DNA of 64,000 nt from Clusia tigrina (Eukaryota; Arthropoda; Insecta; Diptera; Clusiidae), in contig OV050030.1 in the NCBI GenBank assembly GCA_920105625.2, forward strand, positions 350,300,925 to 350,364,924, in the 5' to 3' direction. The notes beneath the pieces were generated by a model that saw nothing but the letters and a program-made list of their open reading frames with translations, did no database searches and was not told where the DNA came from. The translations under genes and the position numbers were made by a program. Positions 1-11,335 of the stretch are shown piece after piece (position 1 is the stretch's first letter; every line of letters starts with the position of its first letter).

Positions 1-1335
1 TGGAAGTGTTAAAGACAATGTTGTGACTATTGGAGTTACAGGTTTTAATAAACACTAGTTTACTCCAAATCCAGGCACAGCAAGGGAAGGAGGTTGCAAT
101 ATTAAACGATCTACTTCTGGGAGTGCTGCATCCTTTCATCATTAGTGAAGAGCGGCACAAAGAAATGATGGGCTAATTGACTGTGCAGGGGAGACCAACC
201 TGGTTCCTAGCCAGGACCTTCAACGTACACAGGGCGGCCAGCGTGAGAGCATTTCCGTCAGAAAAGGGATTGGGAGTAGTCGTTAAGATTCCATTACCGG
301 AGCGGACGAGTTACTCCCAACACAGGGAAAGGGGGATGGGATGTGGGGTCGGAGCTCGAGTTTGCGTATATAGCAGAGTCTAAGGATAGGCTCAAGTATC
401 TGGATCTATCTGCGATCGACAAGCATAAATGTTTGCAGCTTGGAGGTCTAGGCAATTCGAAGGACGAGGGCGCTTTATTGTGTAACCAACCAGCGCAGGT
501 GATGACCAACCGAAACGGAAATTGTGAGGTTCAGCTGTTACAAAGACAGCCTACGTCCACTCGTGGGTGCACTCAATCGGCGGTACCAGCTAGAACAGAG
601 CTGTTGATGAAGACGGAAAGGGCAAATAGGTGGTTATTCCGATTCCACAAAGCCACGCAGTTTGATTTAGCGTGCGAAGACGTTTCGGACCCGGTGACGC
701 TTGTTGGGTTTGGATTGTTGTCCCTAAAAAACCATTGCAGCCTGAGAAACGATTATGTTGTGGTGCCATTCGAGAATACGCCAAGTTCGCGGTTTGAAGT
801 TAAATTCCGCCAGTCCAACCACACAGAGTTACTAGAAGCGCTGAGAAGTAAGTGGTGGCTTGTGTTAAATAATGACACTGAAGACAACGGGACGGCGAGG
901 GTAAGCATAGCTCGACACTCCGAACTACGGCAACAATTACTCAAAGGTCGGCGGAGCTTTGACACGCTGAAAGGCCGTCTGGACGCGAGTAACAGAGTGA
1001 CTATATTCCACCAGGAGCAGCGCAGTTTCTGGGAGTTAACCACTACGGTCGTCACAACGGTCGCCGCACTGGTGGCCATAACAGTTGTAATATTTTCTGT
1101 GAGGCGCTACTGGGGTCGTTGTGGATGCTGGGCGAAGCCAACCGAAGTAAAGAAGCTGGGTGACACAGCTGGGCTCGAAAGGGTCCACATCTCCGGGCCC
1201 CTTGTCTGGTACAAGGTTGGCAAACCTTCAGGTCGATCAATACCACCGAGAGATACTCCACCGGAACTACCACAGCACAACACCGTCACTGTAGGCGCGG
1301 ACGTGCATAGGCCGGTGAAGGGAAATAACGAGTAG
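1..1335 (+). pseudogene. Env-like glycoprotein remnant (LTR retroelement, gypsy/errantivirus type)
   Basis: The longest open stretch is 343-1335 (330 codons). It has a hydrophobic membrane anchor around codons 228-252 (VVTTVAALVAITVVIFSV), then a basic Cys-rich turn and a cytoplasmic tail of about 75 residues. One potential N-glycosylation site (NHT) and one NGT lie in the ectodomain. Upstream, in another frame at 51-173, is a heptad-like Leu/Ile-rich helix like those of class I fusion subunits; it is closed by a stop, and an earlier stop lies at 24-26. The gene is therefore broken by at least one frameshift, and its 5' part lies outside the window. The architecture of helix, long ectodomain, anchor and tail is seen; assignment to an errantivirus-like env is inferred, since no diagnostic motif such as a furin site is inside the window. 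A host membrane protein of retroviral origin is an alternative. Confidence 0.5.
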
Positions 1336-1401
1336 AGAACATGGAACGCCGTGGGATGGGCATCACCAGGGCCAACAGCAACAGCAGAAGCTTAGGAAGG
1401 T

Positions 1402-2010
1402 AAAGTTAATATATAGTATAATACACCTAACATAAATAGTAAACTGCAAGTTGTCCGTTATACAATACTATGTAATCGCCGATGTAAAGAGAGTCTAGGT
1501 TTCACAGGAAAGATTGCAACGATTTCTTGATGAGGTGACTCGTCGCAGCTGAATACGTTTTCAATTATTGGGCCTGTATTAGTAAATTACTGAATTGTTT
1601 GTTTATTAAATATGAAATATGGCTTATTTACTATTTTCTTAGCAGTATTTATTGGAAGTGGTATTATGTGGAATAAGATATATGGTTCTAGTTGTTCACA
1701 CCGCGAACCCTCTCCTGAAGGTGGCTTCGACCCTGTGCTAGCGTCAACATGCTCTCGTTTCAAAGTGTGGCATGATTTGGGAGAGAGTTCCCCATTTCGT
1801 GTCTTACCGGGAAACGAGCGTAAAGAATGAGTAAACGTGTGTCCGGGCACAAGCCATCTTTTTTACTCAACACAGCGAATTCGGCCGAACACGCCAACGT
1901 GGATCACCAGCACCCGACTTTCATTCTTATTCGTTTCTGAACCGTAGCCTCATCTACACCACCAAATCAAATTGAAGACAAGATCAAACTTAAAATTCGT
2001 AATAATTAGT
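1402..2010 (+). repeat. Possible LTR downstream of env remnant
   Basis: A purine-rich tract (AGGAAGGTAA) at about 1392-1401 is followed by AGTTAATATA. Errantivirus LTRs usually begin AGTTA, and this sits where a polypurine tract and 3' LTR would be expected. The stretch ends loosely near AATAATTAGTTAATA. No second copy is in the window to fix its borders, so the limits are a guess. ORFs inside it (for example 1612-1830) look incidental. Confidence 0.3.
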
Positions 2011-2187
2011 TAATAAAGGCGGCAGATCTGAGAATTATTGAACCTATATATATGTGTGTGGGTATATCAAATGTGATAATTAAAAAGTTCTAAAAATATA
2101 GTGAAAAAAGTAAAAATATATCCACCAGAAAAACTCAACAAATCAAAAGTTCTTATATATATTTATATGCGACAACGTATGTATGTG

Positions 2188-3250
<1,063 letters not shown>

Positions 3251-3323
<73 letters not shown>
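3251..3323. repeat. (TA)n microsatellite, right flank of mariner
   Basis: Pure TA run that continues the microsatellite at 2190-2328. It grades into ATATTTATATAC-type low-complexity sequence up to about 3390. Confidence 0.95.
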
Positions 3324-3327
<4 letters not shown>

Positions 3328-3831
3328 ATATATATATATTTATATACACCTATATATATAAATATATAAAATGTTTTATATACATATTTTTTAAATCATA
3401 GACAATTGCACATACATAAAATAATTCATATTTGTTCGCTTTGCTTTGTGCGGACATTGTCTGCCGGGAACCAGCAGTTTTGCCACGCTAATTGGGGCAT
3501 TAGTGCCGCTGTGTGTGCTTTAGGCTATTGTTCAAAGCTGGTGCCGTTTTACACCTGTACTCTGGGTCAGCAATTCTTTTTGCATTTCACTGCCGGCAAG
3601 TTGAAGTTCTACCAGAGTCTCTACTGCATGTCATTAATGCCTGTGTTTGTGCATATGCAATTTGCGGCAGTTATTTTTCCATTGCTTGGGTATTGCTTTC
3701 TGTGTTGCTAAGGTGGGTGTCACACTTCTGCTTTCGATCGATTATGTGGGGATACCAACCTTTCCTTAAGTTCATTTGAGATCACGGGGTGACGCGCATC
3801 CCATCAGCTAGGCTATCCGATTAGTGTCTCT
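3324..3831. other. Low-complexity and probable BEL 1 leader, no gene
   Basis: AT-rich to about 3400, then more balanced sequence. It is probably the leader or gag N-terminal region of the BEL element that follows. ORFs at 3406-3711 and 3513-3779 show no recognisable domain and are Cys/Phe-rich in a way typical of non-coding reads. No LTR or primer binding site could be identified here. Confidence 0.5.
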
Positions 3832-4860
3832 GTGAAACGTTTGCTCTACAATTTAGCTCCGCTCGCCATCCGAGAAGAGAATGCCACGGTGACCATGGAA
3901 GCACAGGGCATCAAGGATGCCAAAGAAGTGTTGGCCTCTATATGCCAGCGATTCGAGGCGAGCTATGACATATACTGCAGGTGTAACATCGCAATGGCTG
4001 AAATCTCTCAAGCGATAGTCAAGTCTTCACCTGCTCAGCCAGCTTACGAAGCGTCAGCACCCTCGGGACGTAGCATTCTTGTACCGCCCTGCGAGATCGA
4101 GCCTTTCGAATGGGCCTACGCCAAATGACCCACGTTTCGCGATTTGTTTACCGCGCTCTACATCCACAACAATCGATTGTCTAATATGGAGAAGGTCTAC
4201 CATCTGAACTCTAAGACCCGGGGAGAAGTCAAGGATATCGTGCTCAAATCACCCCTTACCGATTTAGATTTTGAATATGCGTGGGGAAATTTGACAGATC
4301 GGTATGAAAATAAATGTATTCTCATCCATCAACAACTAACAACCCTTTTTAGTGTGGAACCGGCAAAGCGGGAAGAGGGGATCACAATTAAACTCTTACA
4401 ACGTGAAATCAGTAACTGTGCGGCGGCGCTGCAGGTGTATGTGGGTGACGTAGCCGGTTGGGGAGATATTTTCTTTGTGTATTTGTGTTCTGTGCGTCTG
4501 CCAGAGGAGACTCTCTCTTTATGGGAACAAGCCCTGGGGGATTGGTCAGAAATTCCTACGTGGAAGGACTTAAATACATTTTTGACGCGACGCTTCTGTG
4601 CTCTCGAGGCAGTGTCCAATCTGAGCCCAACGGAATCGAGGCAGTCCAGGAGCATGCAGCCGAGTGCTTCGCGAACTCACATGGTTTGTAAGTGCATTGT
4701 CTGTCGACCTCCCATAAGGTGACGGCTTGTCCCAGAAGTTACTCGTGTATCCACTGCCAGGAGAGGCATCACACCATGCTGCATTCGGATCAGCCAAGAA
4801 GTTGACGTAAAAACAGCTAAACACGACCTCCCGCACCAGGGGGGAAAGGTCATAATGCAA
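3832..4860 (+). pseudogene. BEL/Pao gag (BEL element 1), degenerate
   Basis: Gag forms the particle that packages the element RNA. Two successive frames carry a BEL-type capsid: 3832-4128 (helical segment ending PCEIEPFEWAYAK) and 4144-4722 (FTALYIHNNRLSNMEKVYHL, then LTDLDFEYAWGNLTDRYENK), which match the DUF1759-like part of BEL gag. A zinc-knuckle motif, C-X5-C-X2-C followed by RHHTMLH, reads through about 4712-4800 in another frame. The stop at 4126-4128 and the frame changes show that it is dead. Protease follows at 4936. Confidence 0.8.
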
Positions 4861-4935
4861 TGAGCCAACCCAACACCTCAAACCCACCTGCTTTCATATC
4901 CAGTGCCCACACAACGCTAGTCACACGCGCGGAAG

Positions 4936-5379
4936 ATGAATCGGGACCCAGTCCAAGCTATCCGAGTGGTCAACTTCTCTAATAGAGTACTGCTGGGTAC
5001 CGCCTTGCTCAACCTTGAACACCGGGGAGTCAGTTATATGGCCCGGGCTCTGGTAGATTCGGGATCTGAGGGGTCTTTTATTTCTGACCGTCTCCAAAGG
5101 CGCCTCAAGCTGCCAGTGCGAACCGTGCATGCACAAGTGTCAGGGGTAAGCAATGTGGTAGCTGTATGTGTCACGAAAGTTTGTAAAATAGTTTTAAGAT
5201 CGGGTTACAATACGGTTCCACGTGTCAGCAATGGTGTTGCCAACCCTAACCGGGGAGTTGTCCCCTTTCAAACAAACTCAACGCGAGCACGAACAATTGG
5301 GAGGATCCACTTAGCAGATCCACACACCGACAACTCCGCACAGGTCGATGTCCTATTAAGAGGGACTGATGCCCATTAG
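4936..5379 (+). pseudogene. BEL/Pao aspartic protease (BEL 1)
   Basis: Retropepsin-like domain. The active-site region reads ALVDSGSEGSFIS (DSG triad at about codons 41-43) and is followed by the expected beta-rich stretch (RRLKLPVRTVHAQVSGVSN). The frame closes at 5379 before the usual LGAD/LGAE-type motif, so the C-terminal half is lost or out of frame. The enzyme would cleave the Gag-Pol polyprotein. It sits between gag and RT, as in all BEL elements. Confidence 0.8.
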
Positions 5380-5408
5380 TTCTGTTCGATGGGTTAGAAA
5401 GAAATATT

Positions 5409-6670
5409 GTGGGGTCTCTGCTCGGTCAAGAGACCATACTCGGCCGGAACCTCACGGGGCCAGTTCCGGAACGCATAATCTCGGCCTTTGCCACGAGAGT
5501 GAAAGTTGACGAATCTCAACCCCTTGAATCTCTTCCCAAACGATTTTGTGAAATCAAGGAGACGTCTTCCGAAAGGAGGAACACGCCAATAGACCAGGCA
5601 TGCCTGCCTCAAATTATACTCCCAGATGACCCGTCGGGACCATTCTGGCCGATATATTTTACCTTTGCCCTTTAAATCGGATTTTGATCCTAGTCAATCC
5701 TTAGGTTCACCGCGTCATATTGCACTTAAACAATTCGAGCGTAATGAAATACGGCTGGGAAAATACCCAGAAAACAAACAACTATATGACGAGGTGATAG
5801 TTGAAATCATGAAGCTCAACAACATGTCCGAAGTTTCGCCTCCGACCGTATCCCCGGTGCCTCACCACTACCTACCACACCACGCAGTGTACAGAGCGCC
5901 GGAGAGCACCTCCACCAAGATCCGGGTGGTGTTCAACGCGTCGCAACAGACCACCAATACCATCAGTTTGAAGGATGTGTTGCACACAGGGCCAGCGTTG
6001 AAATCGGACCTGACCCGACTTATCAATCAGTGGCGTATGTACGTTGAGTACATACTCAACGGAGACATACAAAAAATGTACCGTCAAATCTTGGTGGACA
6101 AAACCCGGCGGCTCCCATAGCGGATTTAGAGCTAAAAACGGTCACCTTTGGGGTGAATTGTGCTCCTTATCTCGCGATAAGGACACTCTTACAAATGGCA
6201 GACAACAAGGGGCATAGGTACCCACTGGATTCACACGCGCTGCGCCCCTCAATGTACATTGACGGGCCTTGATAGGTACGCACGATATTCCCACTGCGAT
6301 CCAAACGCGGAATGACTTGATAGATATCCTGGAATCGGCAAGGTTCTCTATACGAAAATGGACTGCCAATCACGAGCCTATCCTATCCGATTTACCGCTG
6401 GATCATTTACTCCGAGAGGATTTCCTCAAAGTCGAGAAGTCAAGCACAACTAGAATCTGAGGCATTCGATGGAATGCCCGACAGGACTATTTCTACTTCA
6501 ATCCAGCAGCTTTGTCGACCACCACCATCTACACCAAACGAGAGGTGCTCTCGGTCATAGCACAACTTTTCGATCCGGCGCGATGTCTCGCTCCCGTTGT
6601 TATTACCGCCAAAATCTTAATGCAACAGATTTGGTTACACCAAATTGGATGGGATGACCCATTGCCTCCT
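5409..6670 (+). pseudogene. BEL/Pao reverse transcriptase (BEL 1), frameshifted
   Basis: RT segments succeed one another in changing frames. At 5626-6120 are YILPLPFKSDFDPSQ, the BEL block KIRVVFNASQQTTNT and the start of the palm (NGDIQKMYRQILVD). At 6126-6270 are VTFGVNCAPYLA and MYIDGP, where a YVDD box would be expected. At 6269-6470 are IQTRNDLIDILESARFSIRKW. At 6490-6670 is the connection region (IAQLFDPA, AKILMQQIW). Several stops and shifts make it inactive. The polymerase would copy the element RNA into cDNA. Confidence 0.85.
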
Positions 6671-6729
6671 TCAACTTTGGCCCGATAGGAACTATTCCAA
6701 TCTCAACATCCAACGATATTCCTCATTCA

Positions 6730-7183
6730 AGTTCCTCGTTGGGTAAGATCCGCTACAGATCTGAAACTAGAGTTCCACGCATTCTGTGACGCATCGCAGC
6801 AGGCTTATGCGGCGACCTTATACGTACGTTGCCAAGGAAAAATACTACATCGACTCATCTTCTTGTAGCTAAGTCGCGCGTGGCACCTATAAAAACGGAA
6901 TCTCTCCCGCGTTTCGAACTATGTGAGGCAACCTTGTTGGCTGAGTTGGTGGCTCCACTCAAAACAATCTTAAACATCTCCGAAGACAATCTTCATTGCT
7001 GGACTGACTCCACCATCGTGTTGGCATGGTTACGTAAGTCACCGATCACCTGCAAGGTCTTCCTGGCAAATAGAGTGACAACGATTCTCGATAAGGTGGG
7101 TACACGCAATTGGCAAATGTTCGATCGGCAGATAATCCAGCTGACCTTGCAAGCCGAGGGGTCCCCCCTCACGCCTTGGTAGT
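6730..7183 (+). pseudogene. BEL/Pao RNase H (BEL 1)
   Basis: The BEL RNase H starts with LEFHAFCDASQQAYAATLY (first catalytic Asp in CDAS), continues in 6829-7182 with VAPIKTESLPRFELCEATLL (Glu) and LHCWTDSTIVLAWL (second Asp), and runs into the A-D-L-A-S-R-G motif in a shifted frame just before 7183. The coding signal stops abruptly there, at the unrelated sequence 7184-7556. Confidence 0.83.
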
Positions 7184-7556
7184 GACTTTCGTCAAATGTA
7201 GGTAAACGTGGAAACGATAACCAAGCCAAACGGACATATCAAACTTCTCGGGTTTTACTCCCTTTTACGCTCATTCTTTTATTGCATTTTATTGCAGCGA
7301 ATGCGGCGACATATGATCGCCAGACAAACCCAAGCGGAAAGTCCAAAAGCAATTGAAACCGAAATAGTTTGACACATTTACCAAATGTGTTAGTCATCGC
7401 TTGGTTATTGTTTTCAACGCTATATAAGTAGAAGTAAGTTCATAGGTAAACACGAATGTCGGAAATTGGCAGTACTGCTAGTTTACCGGTTCTGTTTTAA
7501 ATAAAATATAATAAAACACATAAAAACCACCGAGTATTTTTTAAACAAAATAACAA
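7184..7556. mobile_element. About 370-bp unrelated insertion in BEL 1 pol
   Basis: BEL 1 coding sequence breaks after GCCTTGGT (about 7183) and resumes at about 7557 with the BEL RNase H-integrase linker FWWNGPKWLQQYQ. The intervening 370 bp are AT-rich, have no ORF, contain a TATA-like TATATAAG at about 7421, and end in an A-rich stretch. A solo LTR or a short non-autonomous element would fit. No clear target duplication or inverted repeat was found, so the class is open. Confidence 0.45.
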
Positions 7557-7955
7557 CCCGTTTTGGTGGAATGGGCCGAAATGGCTTCAACAATACCAAT
7601 CGAAGTGGCCGATGAACATCGATGAAACATTCTTGCACTCTGAGCAAGAAATGCGACCCATCCACACCCGCATGGTACGCATTTCTCAAAAAGACGACCC
7701 CACCTTACGCTTCTCAACCTTCTCTAGAGCTCTACGAGTTTTGTGCCTAGTGAGAAGGTTCATGGCATATACCTTGGCCAGATCTCGGGATACCACGCCC
7801 GAACGATGGGTCGCCCTTAGTAGACAAGAAATCGAGGCCACAATGATTCGTCTCGTCACGCTCGCTTAACATCTCTATTACCCAAAAGAATGCAGTGCTC
7901 TCCTCAGAGGAGACCCCATCCCTACCTCGAGCCCTCTGCTCACACTGAATCCCTT
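7557..7955 (+). pseudogene. BEL/Pao integrase N-terminal part (BEL 1), cut by BEL 2
   Basis: The frame opens with the conserved linker WWNGPKWLQQYQSKWP, continues in 7612-7869, and after a stop ends in PTSSPLLTLNP-type sequence, which in BEL elements precedes the integrase zinc finger. The coding signal stops exactly where the LTR of BEL 2 begins (7956). Its continuation is on the minus strand at 39375 and below, next to the other end of BEL 2; the 5-bp CCCTT flanks both sites. Confidence 0.8.
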
Positions 7956-8510
7956 TGTTAAATGTACATATATTTGAATTCGATATTTTTAAGTTTCATT
8001 TAATACTGCAATTTTGATTTCTGTTCAATTTATTCTTTGCGTCAATAATAACAGAAGTTTGTTGCACTTTGCATAACAAAAGTTTAAATTCTCTTGCACA
8101 TTAAGCAGAAGGAAATTCGTTTGTTTGTTGTTTTGATGATATGATGATATGATGATATGATAATATGCTACTCTAGCATATATGTTGTGCAACGTGCATC
8201 GAGCTACAGTATTGCTGATCATATGTACTATTAATATTATATAGTATTGATTTTAACATGTAAATTTTGTATAAAAATGCAAGCAATTATTTAATAAAGT
8301 CAGTTCAAAATTAGAACTCGAAAGAACAATAATTGATTTATTATTTCTTCGTGGTTTTCTAGTTCAAGTACTAGAAGGTCAATTTAAATTAACTTCAATT
8401 TTGTTTCGTCAAATTCAGATTAAATTCTTGAATTATTTAATCATCGTGAATTACCAGTTCAAGTACTGGAAATTCAAAACACAAATTCAAAACAGAAATT
8501 TGAATTAACA
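7956..8510 (+). repeat. 5' LTR of BEL element 2
   Basis: Begins TGTTAAATGTACATAT and ends GAATTAACA, so it has TG...CA ends. A second, inverted copy lies at 39376-39880, which fixes the borders. The flank just outside is CCCTT, matched by AAGGG outside the other copy. The LTR holds (GATGATAT)-type repeats at about 8135-8165 and two hairpins with a TCAAGT loop near its 3' end. Relative to the other copy it lacks about 36 bp containing a third hairpin. Confidence 0.92.
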
Positions 8511-8562
8511 ATTTGCTGACCCCGACGTGATATTTCAGTTTAAGTGCTGAAATACATACACC
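8511..8562 (+). promoter_or_regulatory. Putative primer binding site and leader hairpin of BEL 2
   Basis: Directly after the LTR lies ATTTGCTGACCCCGACGTGA, the position of the tRNA primer binding site. I could not assign the tRNA by eye. It is followed at 8532-8553 by a hairpin (ATTTCAG, loop TTAAGTG, CTGAAAT) related to the hairpins in the LTR, then by the gag start codon at 8563. Confidence 0.55.
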
Positions 8563-10218
8563 ATGGCAAATGTATCGGAGTTTGCAGAACGGCAAAGATA
8601 GGTCGGCGAAGAAATCACGAGGATTATTCGGAACTTCAACAAGGATTCCGCAGTCAGAAAAACAACGTCCTCCTATAACAATGAGAAATTGCGTGGGAGG
8701 ACTTCGATGAAACAGATGGCAAATAAGGGGCATTAACGGATCATCCGGCTGACAATGAATATTTCACATCCGGATACTACGACCAAATCAGCAAGTTAGT
8801 CGATACCTATCAGAGCCGATTTCTCCAGGAAGCCATCCGTCTCCAGGCAAACGAGGAAGGTGGGACTATACCAGGCGAAAAGGCGGCACCACCATCGGCA
8901 GCAGCAAGCTTACCGGCCATACTAGAACCCACCAAGCATCAAATTGAAGACATACCAACATCAGCTCCTCATGTAGCGCAAAGGACATCGTTCATGATGG
9001 AGCCTTCTAGAACCTCTCTACAACACGGCATAGTGAGGAAGTTGACTGCTCGCACAGCTACGTTGAGCCGAGAACTCGAAACCCTGGAAGCAGTCCAAGA
9101 AAACCAACCATTGCAATTTTATAAATTAAAAATAAACAGCATCAGTTATCTTTGGACCCAAATAGATGTACGACGAGCTTTGGTAAAAGTTGGAACATCC
9201 GGCACAAGAAGGCTTTGACCAAGCAGAGTACGATCAGTTAGATGAAATGGTACAACACCAGTTACTTGATCTCTCTATAAGAGCAGATCAGTGCCAAGGT
9301 ATCAGAGTCAGTGTTTCAGCCGCAAGAGAAGAGCAAACATTGCGAAGTTCAGTTTACCTCCCAAAGGTAACCATTCCACAGTTCAACGGCGATTACTTGA
9401 AATGGCAACAATTCTTCGCTCTGTTTTCCCAAATGATCGACCAGCAGCCGTTAGCAGCGGTGCAAAAAATGTGGTAATGTTACAGGAGAAGCTGCAAAAT
9501 TAATCAACCACTTCTCCCTGACGGAAGACAACTATGTTGCAGCTTGGCCGTTGTTGCAAGAGCGGTACAACAACAGAAGGGTAATAGTAGCTACGCTATG
9601 CGAAAAACTATTAAATCAGCCATCAGGGACATCAACTGCCTCGACAACTAAAAATTTGCACGACACAACACGTGAATGCATCTTGGCTCTGAAGGGGTTG
9701 ATACGGTTGATACGGGTGCATGGGATCCGATTCTTCTTCATCTACTAATAAAGAAACTAGATCGATCCACACACATGAGATTTGAACAATCCTTAACAAA
9801 TCCAAAGGAATTACATGGGGTGGATAACTTCCTGCTGTTCTTGGAAGGACAATTCCTTTCAATGGAAGCCATAGGTCCTAAGGATAAAGCTGCAATGGCA
9901 CAACCACCCAACAGAGTTGTTTCCTCCATTGCCAAGTCGACCAAGAGCAATAGCTGCAAATTATGTGACAATGGCAGTAATCCATTGTATTACTGCAAGA
10001 AATTTCTACAGATGTCAACTACAGAACTCCAGTTGTGGGTAAAAAAGCAACGTCTATGTTTCAATTGTTTTAAGAACGATCACATTTCAAACAATTGCAA
10101 GTCGAGATGTTGCAGCAAATGTGACAAAAAACACAATACGTTGCTACATTTTGGAAATGAAAAACAACTACTTCCACAAATGCCGTCTTCAGAAGCAAGG
10201 CAGTCATCCAATGAATAA
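8563..10218 (+). pseudogene. BEL/Pao gag (BEL 2), frameshifted
   Basis: Starts at ATG 8563 (MANVSEFAERQR, closed by a stop) and continues in other frames. A helical N-terminal region runs to about 9218. The capsid block in 9190-9477 has VTIPQFNGDYLKWQQFFALF, the DUF1759-type signature. It continues at about 9490-9650 (AAWPLLQERYNNRR) and in 9676-10218. The C-terminal part has two Cys clusters: C-X2-C near CKLCDNG and a knuckle-like CFNCFKNDHISNNCKSRCC. At least three frame changes separate the blocks, so no intact gag is made. Protease follows directly. Confidence 0.85.
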
Positions 10219-11335
10219 ATAAATCCCATTCCAAATGCAACAGTTTGATCAGCAGCAGCAAGCAACGTATCAATTCAAGGATACGTACTACTGGCAACAG
10301 CAAGGATAAGAATTACTGCGGCCAATGGCAACTTAGGGGAATTTAGAGCAATTTTAGATTCCGGTTCCCAAGTTAATATCGTCTCAGAACGTCTCATGAA
10401 GAGATTATCCATATCTCCAATCAAAGCTTCCTTGTGCATTGAGGGAATTGGCGATGCGCAAAAGACGGTCACTCAGAGGATTAATGTCAAGATGCAATCC
10501 ACTAGTGGGAGTTTCACAACTAATTTGGAAGCATTAGTACTTCAAAACATTATTTCCGCTCAACCAAGTAATCAATTTGATACTTCAATTTGGAAAATCC
10601 CGGCCAACACACAATTGGCAGATCCGAAATTTTGCAAGCAAGAAAAAATTGACGTCTTTCTGGGTGCCGAATTTTACCTGAGTCTCTTGGCACCTGGTCA
10701 TATAAAGATGATTAATAATGGCCCGATCCTCCAAAACACATCACTGGGTTGGATTGTGAGCCGAAAATTTTGAGCGTCTGAACCATCGACGGAATCATTG
10801 ACATGTGCAGTGTTCGGGATGAAAACAGACACCGATAGCAGGGATGGTCCACTGGTCAAGGCAATTGAAAAATTATGGAAGATGGATGAAGTCGAAACAA
10901 TTGGAAAGAGCATGTCACCAGCAGAACAACAATGCGAAACACACTTTGCCCAAAATATGCGCAAAAATTACCTGGGACGCTTCATCGTAAAATTGCCATT
11001 TCTCAAAAATCCAACAGCTTTGGGAGAATCAAGACTAATGGCTCATAATCGATTCCTTGGTCTCGAACAGCGACTTCAGAAAAACGTGGAACTGCGAAAA
11101 CAATATGTGGAGTTTATGAGAGGATACGAAAGATTGGGACACATGAAGAAGGTGAAGCTTGACTCAATGCTGTCTCCTAACTACTTCCTTCCTAATTATT
11201 GTGTTTTAAAACCCAATAGCACAACAACCAAATTGCGAGCGGTGTTCGACGCATCCGCCAAAACCACGACAGGATATTCATTGAACGATTTAATGTATAC
11301 CGGGCCCACAGTTCAAAGTGAACTTTTTTCAATAT
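10219..11335 (+). pseudogene. BEL/Pao protease and RT N-terminal part (BEL 2)
   Basis: The protease active site AILDSGSQVNIVSERL lies at about 10348-10395 and the conserved DVFLGAEFY motif at about 10651-10680. After a single stop near 10771, the pol linker and RT begin (10798-11340): CETHFAQNMRKNYLGRFIVKLPF, the thumb-like helices, then TTKLRAVFDASAKTTTGYSLND (BEL RT block A). The reading frame is interrupted at 11335 by the Ty3-type insertion and resumes at 16488 on the other side. Confidence 0.9.

Noticed and set aside
1612..1830. 72-codon ORF after env
   Set aside because: In LTR-like sequence, with no similarity recognised.
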